A stretch of 20,478 nt of DNA from positions 1-20,478 of IMG/VR virus record IMGVR_UViG_3300044977_000063. The stretch is one strand, 5' to 3'. The stretch comes from a virus. Positions 14,946 to 20,478 of the stretch are shown here, one piece after another. Positions within the stretch are counted from its first letter, which is position 1; each line of letters begins with the position of its first letter. The notes under the pieces are model-generated. The model made no database searches, was not told the origin of the DNA, and saw nothing but the letters and a program-made list of their open reading frames with translations. A program made the position numbers and the translations under genes.

Positions 14946-15076
14946 GCGCTGTCCCTTACGATCGACGGGGCGCACCCGGCGGGGGATCTCCCCCGCCGGG
15001 GCGGCCTCAGTGTTGGGGCCTGCATGTCCCTGTTCCATTTATGGATTCACAACAGGGCAGGCCCACTTTGGTGTAT
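14946..15076 (-). promoter_or_regulatory. Structured intergenic region with two inverted repeats
   Basis: This is the longest stretch without a confident gene, given the preferred start of the next gene at 14945. It holds an imperfect repeat (CCTGC/GCAGG and CCCTGTT/AACAGGG arms, 15019-15061) and the perfect hairpin described separately. Neither is followed by a T run on either strand. No convincing sigma-70 boxes were found. It may be a processing, terminator-like or regulatory site between the packaging and head genes. Confidence 0.5.
14975..15000. repeat. Perfect 12-bp inverted repeat with 2-base spacer
   Basis: Left arm CCCGGCGGGGGA (14975-14986), spacer TC, right arm TCCCCCGCCGGG (14989-15000). 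All 12 pairs are Watson-Crick and mostly G-C, so the hairpin would be very stable in RNA from either strand once a minimal loop opens. No T tract follows, which argues against a standard intrinsic terminator. Confidence 0.85.
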
Positions 15077-15475
15077 TCATCGCAGTCCCCAGCCGCGCAG
15101 CTGTCGACGGGCCAGGATCTCCGTCTTCAGGTCCTCCGGGATAACCGGCATGACGGTCCCGTTCCAGGCTCCTCGTGGCAGCTTGAAGGCCTCGAGCAGC
15201 GCACCTGCGAACTTGACCGCGGTCGCGCACGCCTCGTGCACCGTGCCGATCTTGTCCCGGGGCAGCAGGCTCCCGAAACCCTCCCGTCCGGTCGCCACCG
15301 TGATCCAGCTTGCGATCAGCACGTGCCGGACGATGAGGTTGTGGCCGGCGAAGCTCACCAGCCAGTAGTGGTTCGGGTATGCCTTCTCGAGCGCCCCGGT
15401 GATCGCCGTCGCGAGTTCGAGGTCCCGGCTCTCATCCGGATCACCCTTCTCGATGTGGACGATCAGGTCCGACAT
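15077..15475 (-). CDS. Hypothetical phage protein, 132 aa
   Basis: ATG at 15475 follows the previous TAA with no gap. The N-terminus (MSDLIVHIEKGDPDESRDLE) leads into a helix and a hydrophobic beta region, NHYWLVSFAGHNLIVRHVLI at about 35-54. A further helix (TVHEACATAVKFAGALLEAF) comes next. A compact alpha/beta fold is likely. The hydrophobic stretches are too short and too mixed to be membrane segments. I do not recognise the family. It is the last gene before the 131-base structured gap. Confidence 0.75.
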   Translation of the reverse strand: MSDLIVHIEKGDPDESRDLELATAITGALEKAYPNHYWLVSFAGHNLIVRHVLIASWITVATGREGFGSLLPRDKIGTVHEACATAVKFAGALLEAFKLPRGAWNGTVMPVIPEDLKTEILARRQLRGWGLR

Positions 15476-16096
15476 TTACTGCCCGGCGACTTCGATCCAC
15501 ACGCCCATGGTCGGATCGTTGCCCGAGGCCCACTTCTGCTCGAGCTTGCCGGCGGTGAAGCGCAGGTCCGTGGTCTTCGCGTACCCTGGAGGTGGGCTAT
15601 TGGCCGCGACTTTGTGAGCGGCCTGAGGGGCCGGAGCGGGTGCAGGGGCCGGGCGCAGCGCTGTCTCGGGACCTGTCGCGCGGTCCATGACGGCGGCCGG
15701 AGCGGGCGCGGGGGCTGGTGCAGGGGCGGGAGCGGGTTTGGCGGGTGCCATGAGATCTCTCCTGGGTTCTATCGGGTGATCAGGCCCGCCACGGTATACC
15801 GCAGGGCTGAGCGGGGCGCCATCCCCGGCACTCGACCAGGCCCCGCCCTGCAGGTAGCCATGGAACGCACACCCTCCGATCCGACGGATGCTCGGGCCCA
15901 GGGTCGGCTGGGCCTTGTTCCCATCCCACGTCCAGTTGTGCTCGGTCTTCGGCACGCCAGGCCCGGTGATCGGCAGCCAAATCCCGTGGCCGCAGCCGCA
16001 CGGACAGTTCGCCTCAACCGCGAACCTCGAGACCCCGCCGTCGACCACGTACTCGCTGACGTTGTAGTAGCCGGGCGGCTGGGTCTCGATGTCCAT
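15476..16096 (-). CDS. DUF6527-like protein with Pro-Ala linker and extra C-terminal domain, 206 aa
   Basis: Residues 30-82 carry a Cys-rich start (ANCPCGCGHGIWLPI), then HNWTWDGN, QPTLGPSI and GGCAFHGYLQGG. This is the pattern of DUF6527-type phage proteins, with four clustered Cys/His positions that could bind a metal. After residue 116 the sequence changes sharply to two Pro-Ala runs (118-135 and 149-158), then a short domain (TTDLRFTAGKLEQKWASGND, ending VWIEVAGQ). Met116 (ATG at 15751) has its own strong AGGAGAG site five bases upstream, so the C-terminal 91 residues may be made as a separate protein. The full frame may be a natural fusion, a lost stop codon, or a frameshift near 15770-15860. 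I list the whole open frame as one gene. Confidence 0.65.
   Translation of the reverse strand: MDIETQPPGYYNVSEYVVDGGVSRFAVEANCPCGCGHGIWLPITGPGVPKTEHNWTWDGNKAQPTLGPSIRRIGGCAFHGYLQGGAWSSAGDGAPLSPAVYRGGPDHPIEPRRDLMAPAKPAPAPAPAPAPAPAAVMDRATGPETALRPAPAPAPAPQAAHKVAANSPPPGYAKTTDLRFTAGKLEQKWASGNDPTMGVWIEVAGQ
15623..15745 (-). repeat. Pro-Ala dipeptide-coding repeats
   Basis: Two imprecise stretches of CCX-GCX codons encode about seven and five PA units, separated by AVMDRATGPETALR. They look like a flexible linker and are prone to length change. Confidence 0.8.
15749..15763 (-). promoter_or_regulatory. Internal ribosome binding site and ATG
   Basis: On the minus strand AGGAGAG is followed by five bases and ATG (15751-15749), inside the DUF6527-like frame and in phase with it. 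It is stronger than the signal at the gene's own start (16096). It would yield a 91-residue protein starting MAPAKPAPAP. Confidence 0.6.
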
Positions 16097-16099
16097 CGG

Positions 16100-16390
16100 T
16101 TACAGGCGCTCGAGGCGCCCGATCGCTTCGGACTTGTAGCCGAGAGTGCCGCCCAGCTGCTCGATGAGCCGCTCCAGGCGGTCGGCAGCGCAATGCGACG
16201 GCGGATCCTTGTCGGCCGCGCTCACCCCCTGCGGTACCGGGCCGACCAGACGGTCTGCCATGTTGTGCAGTTCCGAGGCCTGCTCCGCCGAGTGCTTCAC
16301 CTGCGCCTCGAGCGCATCGATGATTATGTTGAGGCGCCCGGCTTCACGCGGCGCGGCAGGTCGGTCTTCGTACGCTGATTTCAGTGCCAT
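16100..16390 (-). CDS. Hypothetical coiled-coil-like protein, 96 aa
   Basis: ATG at 16390 with a clear ribosome binding site (GGGAGAG, five bases upstream). Residues 18-48 form an amphipathic helix (RLNIIIDALEAQVKHSAEQA and onward). A loop, GPVPQGVSAADKDPPSHC, separates it from a second helix at 67-96 (AADRLERLIEQLGGTLGYKS). A helix-loop-helix hairpin is plausible. It ends TAA three bases before the next gene. No family is recognised. Confidence 0.7.
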   Translation of the reverse strand: MALKSAYEDRPAAPREAGRLNIIIDALEAQVKHSAEQASELHNMADRLVGPVPQGVSAADKDPPSHCAADRLERLIEQLGGTLGYKSEAIGRLERL

Positions 16391-16407
16391 GTTGCTCTCC
16401 CTTGTGG

Positions 16408-16635
16408 TTACTCCGGATACCCTTCCGGTGGAATGAAGGCCGGCGGGCGGTAGATCCCAGTCGTGCCAAGGTCGGTTGAGTCAAAGCGACGACCGTTGCT
16501 CATCTCGTAGATGCCATGATCGGGAGCCGCGAACTCTGCTCCCAAGGCACGCTCTACCATCTCGAGCAGGCTGAACTGGCGGCTGGTGACCTGGTTTCCG
16601 AGGTTCGGGTTCAGCGGCGGCAGCGGTCCTGACAT
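16408..16635 (-). CDS. Small hypothetical protein, 75 aa
   Basis: ATG at 16635 follows the previous stop with no gap. The N-terminus is Pro/Asn-rich (MSGPLPPLNPNLGNQVTSRQ), followed by a helix (FSLLEMVERALGAEFAAPDH). The C-terminal half, GIYEMSNGRRFDSTDLGTTG and then a Pro-rich end, could form a small beta fold. There is no recognised domain. Codon use and tight packing match its neighbours. Confidence 0.65.
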   Translation of the reverse strand: MSGPLPPLNPNLGNQVTSRQFSLLEMVERALGAEFAAPDHGIYEMSNGRRFDSTDLGTTGIYRPPAFIPPEGYPE

Positions 16636-16818
16636 CTATCCCTCCAGCCGGTCTTCGTCGGTGCCGACCTCGATCCACCCCTCGTGGTTGCGGTGCGCCA
16701 GGACCTTCTTCGTTTCAGTGTGGCGGATCGCCCGGCCGTAGTCGACGAACTCCAGCTCCTCGCGCGGGATGCTGCGGCGCATGGCGAGCCGGTCGATGAA
16801 GTGCTGCTGTTCCGTCAC
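16636..16818 (-). CDS. Small hypothetical protein, 60 aa
   Basis: GTG start coupled to the preceding stop (GTGA), ending TAG directly before the next ATG. The peptide has a charged helix (MTEQQHFIDRLAMRRSIPRE), then two short beta-like segments (EFVDYGRAIRHTETKKVLAH and GWIEVGTDEDRL). There are no cysteines, signal peptide or membrane segment. I do not recognise the family. Confidence 0.65.
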   Translation of the reverse strand: MTEQQHFIDRLAMRRSIPREELEFVDYGRAIRHTETKKVLAHRNHEGWIEVGTDEDRLEG

Positions 16819-16970
16819 GCCTCGCGCTCCTCGGCGGCCATGCGTTCCCGCTCCCCTGCCTGTTCTCGTAGTTCGCGCAGCTCCGCGAGGAGCCGGGCCA
16901 TCAGCTTGCGATTTTCGGCTGAGGATGTCGAGTAAAGCTGCTCGAGCTCGTAGTCACTGAGGTGGCTCAC
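16815..16970 (-). CDS. Small helical protein, 51 aa
   Basis: GTG start overlapping the terL stop as GTGA, and TGA stop overlapping the next GTG in the same way. The product (MSHLSDYELEQLYSTSSAEN, then a long Leu/Glu/Arg-rich segment ending EREA) is predicted by eye to be a single amphipathic helix or coiled coil over residues 18-50, with heptad-like Leu spacing. It has no recognised domain. Position and coupling argue for a real gene; the role is unknown. Confidence 0.65.
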   Translation of the reverse strand: MSHLSDYELEQLYSTSSAENRKLMARLLAELRELREQAGERERMAAEEREA

Positions 16971-18604
16971 GTCTCATCCGGCTCCACGGTGCCCCCGCCC
17001 AGGTCGCTTTCCGGCTTCGTCGGGGAGGCATCATAAATTCTGGCCACCGCGTCGATCAAATCGACTTTCCCACCGAATGGGAAGAAGTCGAACTGCAGGC
17101 GCAGGCGCTCGGCCACGTCGTAGATGTGCTGCTCCTCGTCCATGCGCATGATGCGCCGCGCGATCCGGTAGTCGTACCCCGCTCCGATCATCGAGCGCTG
17201 TAGGCGGGTCAGGCGCTCATCGTCGGTCGGGTAAGGCATATAGAACCGGTGCCCTTTGACGTCCGGCACCAAGCGTTGGATGCGATCCTGTTTGCTCTCC
17301 TCCCCGTCCCGAGGCCACGCCAGCTCGATTACCTCGAACTGACAGCCCTCGAGCATCTGCCGTTCCTTGATGTAGTCCAGGTCCGCCTGCGCACCGAAGC
17401 TCTCATAGCCTGCCACCAACCCCATCACCCCTGGCGCATCGACCCACTTCTGGTACAGATCGCGAAACCACCGCCAGCGCTCCATGAGGTCCATCTTGTG
17501 GGCGACGCCGTCCAGGAAGTACTTGTTGCCGGCCACATCGATACCGATCACCACCATCGCGGTGTCGGCCGAGTTCTTCTTCTTCGACCGGGCCGGGTCG
17601 ACCAGGAGATAACACTGCAGCGTGCGCGGGCGGGCCTCGTACACCTGCAGGTCCTCGACGTTGAACATCCGCTGGGAGCCTGCGAGCGGGCTGCACAGCA
17701 TCTGGCAGGCAAGGGTGGAGTCCAGGGAGTCGACCTTGCGCTTGTCCCACTCGAAGGGGCTGAAGAGCACCGGTACCCCATCCTTGGTGCCGGTGTGGGT
17801 CGCCGCGTGGATGCGCGGGATCGCGGACTTTCGGTCCATGATCGTCTGGTAGGTGTCGGCGAAGTGGTAGCGCGTGCCGATGTACCACTTGCGCCCGCCT
17901 TCCGTGGACAGATTTGAGGAGAGCGACCAGGCCTCGGTTGTCTTCAGGATCTGATCGGGGGTGTTCACGGATTTGTCGGTCACGACATCGTCGTAGACCA
18001 TGAGCTTGAAGTGCGCACCGGTAGGCATGCCATCGACCAAGCCCCAGGCCTCGATCGTCGCCTCCTTCGGATTCCCGCGCCGGCGCACGACGAGCGCCCG
18101 CTCGGACCACTTGGAGGCCTGCTCGGGGGCATTGCTCCAGAGGATCTCGGGGAAGGCCCACTTCAGGAGCTCGTTGCTTTCCAGCTCCTGCTTGATCTGC
18201 AGCAGGAACTTGGAGGCGGTCCCCTTGGTGTGGCTGAAGATCCCGATCGTGATCTCAGGGTCGCGCAGAATCTCCTGGATGATGCCCGCGAAGGTGATGA
18301 CCGTGGATTTGTAGTGCTCGCGCGCCCAGATGTCGATGTAGCCGTCGGGGTTCGCCTCCACCTCCCGGCAGCGCTCATAGATCCAGTCATGCAGGCAATC
18401 GGCTCGGCCGAGGATGCGGACGAGCAGGTAGTACCGGTCAGCCTTTGCCAGGCGTCGGACTGCCGCCTTGTCCTTGAGGTTCTTGTCCTCCCGGATCCAC
18501 TCCCGGATCAGCACCGGGATCGGCACCAAGGGCGCCACCTGGCGCTGAGGGCTTGCCAGAGCGCCTAAGGCGCTCGTAGTACTGGCCAATGAGCTCCGGC
18601 TCAC
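16967..18604 (-). CDS. terL: Terminase large subunit
   Basis: ATPase-nuclease that drives DNA packaging into the prohead. The 545-residue product shows a Walker A-like AREHYKST at 94-101, Walker B LMVYDD at 201-206, the coupling motif GTRYH at 243-247, and a C-terminal RNase H-like nuclease with acidic candidates in LLVDPARS (D336), GYESFG (E401) and DLIDAVARIYD (D515, D518). The length fits the family. The GTG start at 18604 is supported by GGAGG about five bases upstream. Later GTG codons at residues 23, 27 and 31 are possible but would still overlap terS. The stop shares GTGA with the next gene. This is the most securely identified gene of the packaging block. Confidence 0.95.
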   Translation of the reverse strand: MSRSSLASTTSALGALASPQRQVAPLVPIPVLIREWIREDKNLKDKAAVRRLAKADRYYLLVRILGRADCLHDWIYERCREVEANPDGYIDIWAREHYKSTVITFAGIIQEILRDPEITIGIFSHTKGTASKFLLQIKQELESNELLKWAFPEILWSNAPEQASKWSERALVVRRRGNPKEATIEAWGLVDGMPTGAHFKLMVYDDVVTDKSVNTPDQILKTTEAWSLSSNLSTEGGRKWYIGTRYHFADTYQTIMDRKSAIPRIHAATHTGTKDGVPVLFSPFEWDKRKVDSLDSTLACQMLCSPLAGSQRMFNVEDLQVYEARPRTLQCYLLVDPARSKKKNSADTAMVVIGIDVAGNKYFLDGVAHKMDLMERWRWFRDLYQKWVDAPGVMGLVAGYESFGAQADLDYIKERQMLEGCQFEVIELAWPRDGEESKQDRIQRLVPDVKGHRFYMPYPTDDERLTRLQRSMIGAGYDYRIARRIMRMDEEQHIYDVAERLRLQFDFFPFGGKVDLIDAVARIYDASPTKPESDLGGGTVEPDET

Positions 18605-19124
18605 CCGGGCCTCCGTGGATCACCTCGAAGGGCTTGCCAGGCGGGGTCGAGAGTTCCGTGGCCTTGAAGTCGCGCCAGCGGTCCTTCCGGCGGTTCTTCA
18701 GCCAGAAGATCAGGGAGGTAGGGTGCGGGGGCTGGTGCTTCACGACCGGTGCCCGGATGACCTCCTTGGTGCGCGTGGTGACGATCGTCGGACGGTCTTC
18801 GGGCTTCTCGCCTGGGACCTTTTTCTCGGTCACCACATCGACCAGGAACAGCTCCTCGGAGTCGTAGCTGTAGCCGGTGGCACTGCGAAAGAGCGAGCGC
18901 TCGGCCCGATCGTCCGCGACGCCTTTGGCCGGCTTTATGGCCCTGAGAAACTCTTTGTGCGTCCGACACCACAACTCCACCGCTCCGATCGAGACCTTCA
19001 GTGCTTGGGCGATCTCCATGTCCGTGGCGCCGAGCTTCGCCATTGCGCGCACCACGGGCAGCATGCGCTCCGGGTCGTACTTGGGAGGCCGGCCGCCTTT
19101 GCCCTTACTTCGAGGCGAGGGCAT
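18438..19124 (-). CDS. terS: Terminase small subunit
   Basis: The small terminase recognises phage DNA and hands it to the large subunit for packaging. The 228-residue product begins with a basic stretch (SPRSKGKGGRPPKYDPE) followed by a helix-turn-helix-like region at about 20-60 (MLPVVRAMAKLGATDMEIAQ and the segment after it). Residues 95-150 form a mixed region with FWLKNRRKDRWRD, a motif common in phage small terminases. From about 190 the sequence becomes Gly/Pro/Asp-rich (GADPGADPGVDPG) and low in complexity. That tail is read from the same DNA as the first 55 codons of the large subunit. Identification rests on the helix-turn-helix, the W-KNR-K-RW motif and the position directly upstream of terL. 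No strong ribosome binding site is seen, so coupling to the overlapping methylase gene is likely. Confidence 0.85.
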   Translation of the reverse strand: MPSPRSKGKGGRPPKYDPERMLPVVRAMAKLGATDMEIAQALKVSIGAVELWCRTHKEFLRAIKPAKGVADDRAERSLFRSATGYSYDSEELFLVDVVTEKKVPGEKPEDRPTIVTTRTKEVIRAPVVKHQPPHPTSLIFWLKNRRKDRWRDFKATELSTPPGKPFEVIHGGPGEPELIGQYYERLRRSGKPSAPGGALGADPGADPGVDPGGQEPQGQGGSPTPGKG

Positions 19125-19966
19125 CGCGGCAGTGTCGGTTCAACCAGATGCTTTCGGTCCGCGGGACCGATCCCTGGTTGCCGCTGCCGCTGGTGTCATG
19201 GGCCTTGCGCTCCCAGCCCTCCAGCGCGTCCCGATATAGCGGGGAGTCGTAGCCGCTTAGGATGACCATGCCCTTGAGGTTCTGCAGGCAGCTCACCAGT
19301 TGCAGGTGTTCCCAGTCGCTCATCTCGTGCCGGTAGTACCGGTGGATGTGCTTGGAGGCGCGGTCGCGCGTACTGTGCACGTAGGGCGGATCGACGTAGT
19401 GCAGGGTGCCGGGCCCGTCGTGGTGGAGCATCACATCCACCGCGGGGCGATTCTCGATCAGAACACCCTCGAAACGGATGCCGCAAGCACTCAGGGTATC
19501 CGGCAGTCTCGACCACAGGTGCACGTCTTTTCTCGACATGCGAAAACCGTTGGTGGACTTCTGAGCGACCGCCGGGCCGTACCCCATCCACGATCGGATG
19601 GCGACCCGAGCGGCTCGCTCGATCGGATCATCTGTGACCTCGTAAGCCTGGTCGAACTCGGCACGCGCGAAAGGCGTGAGAGCCATGCGCTCGAGAAGCC
19701 GGGCCCGAGCGATCGGCTCGCGCAGGACGCGAAAGAACGTGACCACGTCCCCGTCCAGGTCGTTGTACACCTCGTGAGAGCTGCGAGACTTACGCAGTAG
19801 CACACCAGCCCCCCCCCCCGTAGGGCTCAACGTAGCTTTCGTGGGCAGGCATGTGCTCGAGGATCCAGGTCGCAAGGCGAAACTTGCCGCCGTGGTAGCG
19901 CAGCGCGGGCCGATCGGCGGCTTCACGGCGTTCGGCGGGACCGCAGGCCTCGGCAAGGTCGTTCAC
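19105..19966 (-). pseudogene. DNA adenine methylase (D12 class, Dam-like), frameshifted at an 11-G run
   Basis: Members of this family transfer a methyl group from S-adenosylmethionine to adenine N6. The gene starts at GTG 19966. Its first 49 codons give the family N-terminus, with RYHGGKF (residues 23-29) and YVEPY (45-49). A run of 11 G (minus strand, 19819-19809) then replaces the 10 needed to read PYGGGAGVLLRK, so the frame is lost. Read literally, the product stops after 58 residues at 19790. With one G removed the protein is 286 residues, with motif I YVEPYGGGAG at 45-54, catalytic DPPY at about 192-195 and a C-terminal ESIWLN. Both parts look intact apart from this one base. Causes could be a sequencing error in a homopolymer, phase variation or real decay. 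The open frame that begins at 19956 is out of phase for its first ~45 residues, so its apparent N-terminus is not real. It overlaps the small terminase gene by 20 bases. Confidence 0.85.
19809..19819 (-). repeat. Homopolymer run of 11 G (11 C on the plus strand)
   Basis: Eleven identical bases fall exactly at the codons for the glycine-rich SAM-binding motif of the methylase. Ten would keep the frame; eleven break it. Runs of this length are prone to slippage in vivo and to sequencing error. Confidence 0.95.
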
Positions 19967-19969
19967 GGC

Positions 19970-20110
19970 TCAGCGCCGCTTTTTGTGAGGCTTCTTCGCC
20001 CTATCGGCCGCGATGAACTCCTTCGCGACATCTTTCGGGATTCCGATCTTCGATCGGCCATGCGCCGCAGCTTCCATGGCGCGGTGCTGCTTGGCGGTTT
20101 TACTGGGCAT
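19970..20110 (-). CDS. Small basic phage protein, 46 aa (MPSKT type)
   Basis: ATG at 20110 to TGA at 19972-19970, with AGGTGG six bases upstream as ribosome binding site. The peptide starts [20 protein letters not shown], continues with an [15 protein letters not shown] segment and ends in a Lys/Arg-rich tail. This pattern ([11 protein letters not shown], then a G-IPK--A-EF helix) matches a very common family of uncharacterised small phage proteins that usually sit just upstream of the terminase genes. The strongly basic character suggests nucleic acid or acidic-protein contact, but that is inference. The following methylase gene is in the same frame and begins four bases after this stop. Confidence 0.8.
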   Translation of the reverse strand: MPSKTAKQHRAMEAAAHGRSKIGIPKDVAKEFIAADRAKKPHKKRR

Positions 20111-20408
20111 TGGTGGCCACCTGCTTCTCGAGCGCCTCGGTCTTGGCCGCCTGCCTCTTCTGATACGGCATCCAGGTCGCGCAGTTCACCGGGTGCTCAT
20201 CATCGCCCTGATGAAGCTCAATCCCGCGGCAGATGAAGGGGTTGCCGTCGTGCTTGAAGCCTGCGATGTTGATCGTGCCGTCCTTGTGGACGTAGCAGAT
20301 CTGGGCGGTGTAGGGCGTGGTCTTGTCGTACTGCCCCTGGTCGTAGGCAGGCACGGTCGCCGGCCAGTACCACACCACCCGGCCGATCGTGGGTTCGATC
20401 CTCACCAT
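20100..20408 (-). CDS. Conserved-type small phage protein, 102 aa
   Basis: The ATG at 20408 is preceded by GGGAGGG about five bases upstream, an unusually strong ribosome binding site. The protein begins with a beta-rich stretch containing GRVVWYWP and has Trp, Tyr and His residues spread through the middle (residues 10-80). It ends in a short charged helix ([13 protein letters not shown]). There is no signal peptide or membrane segment. The N-terminal half resembles small uncharacterised proteins often found near phage packaging genes, but I cannot name a function. Its stop overlaps the next start by 11 bases, so the two are probably translationally coupled. Confidence 0.75.
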   Translation of the reverse strand: MVRIEPTIGRVVWYWPATVPAYDQGQYDKTTPYTAQICYVHKDGTINIAGFKHDGNPFICRGIELHQGDDEHPVNCATWMPYQKRQAAKTEALEKQVATNAQ

Positions 20409-20409
20409 G

Positions 20410-20478
20410 TCATCCCTCCCCTAACTCGTTGATGGCTCTTTCGTACTCGGCCCAGTCAACTCCCAGGAGCGCCGCCAT
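20410..20478 (-). CDS. Hypothetical protein, cut by the window edge
   Basis: An open frame enters from the right edge and stops with TGA at 20412-20410. A Met codon is the very first codon visible (20478-20476), so this may be the true start of a 22-residue peptide (MAALLGVDWAEYERAINELG, then E and G) or an internal Met of a longer gene. The stop lies one base before the ATG of the next gene. The frame also carries that gene's strong Shine-Dalgarno stretch GGGGAGGG, so its last codons double as a ribosome binding site. No function can be assigned. Confidence 0.4.
   Translation of the reverse strand: MAALLGVDWAEYERAINELGEG

Noticed and set aside
14975-15000. Classic Rho-independent terminator
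   Set aside because: The hairpin is strong, but no T run follows on either strand and genes continue in the same direction.
19105-19956. The 283-codon methylase frame starting at 19956
   Set aside because: Its first ~45 residues are a shifted reading of the true N-terminus. The family start is in the other frame from GTG 19966.
1-20478. Diversity-generating retroelement, CRISPR array or tRNA genes
   Set aside because: No reverse transcriptase, no paired template/variable repeats, no regularly spaced repeats and no tRNA-like cloverleaf were seen in this window by eye.

Overview
The window is a gapless piece of a GC-rich tailed-phage (or prophage) genome. It covers the packaging, head and short-tail morphogenesis region. 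Every credible gene lies on the minus strand, so transcription runs from high to low coordinates. Genes are packed with ATGA, GTGA or TAATG overlaps or a few bases between them. The only gaps worth noting are 131, 89 and 44 bases long, and each holds an inverted repeat. No tRNA, rRNA, CRISPR array, insertion sequence, integrase or host-like gene was seen. The gene set (terminase pair, P22-type portal, scaffold-like protein, HK97-fold-type coat, P22 gp4-like and gp10-like tail-hub proteins, ejection-like protein) suggests a podovirus of Proteobacteria, broadly like P22 or BcepC6B/BPP-1-type phages. The host itself cannot be read from the sequence.

In transcription order, the right end (20478 to 18438) holds small phage proteins, a D12-class DNA adenine methylase broken by an 11-base G run, and the small terminase. 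The large terminase (18604-16967) shares 167 bases with the small terminase in another frame. Next comes a string of small phage genes (16970-14596), including a DUF6527-like protein with a Pro-Ala tail. A structured gap with a perfect 12-bp inverted repeat lies within this stretch. The head block follows: portal, a small protein, a scaffold-like protein and the major capsid protein. After it come two related beta-rich proteins, two related small proteins sharing an NTLPPG motif, a small beta-rich protein and a coiled-coil protein (14606-6817).

The left third is the most unusual part. A TylF-like methyltransferase and a methyltransferase-glycosyltransferase family 9 fusion sit between the head genes and the tail-hub genes. 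An aspartyl/asparaginyl hydroxylase-like oxygenase and a GNAT-like protein sit between the tail-tip genes and an ejection-type protein. Four small-molecule or protein-modifying enzymes therefore lie inside the late structural operon. The inference offered is that this phage modifies its own virion, or a glycan on it, during assembly. The window ends just after the start codon of the next gene.
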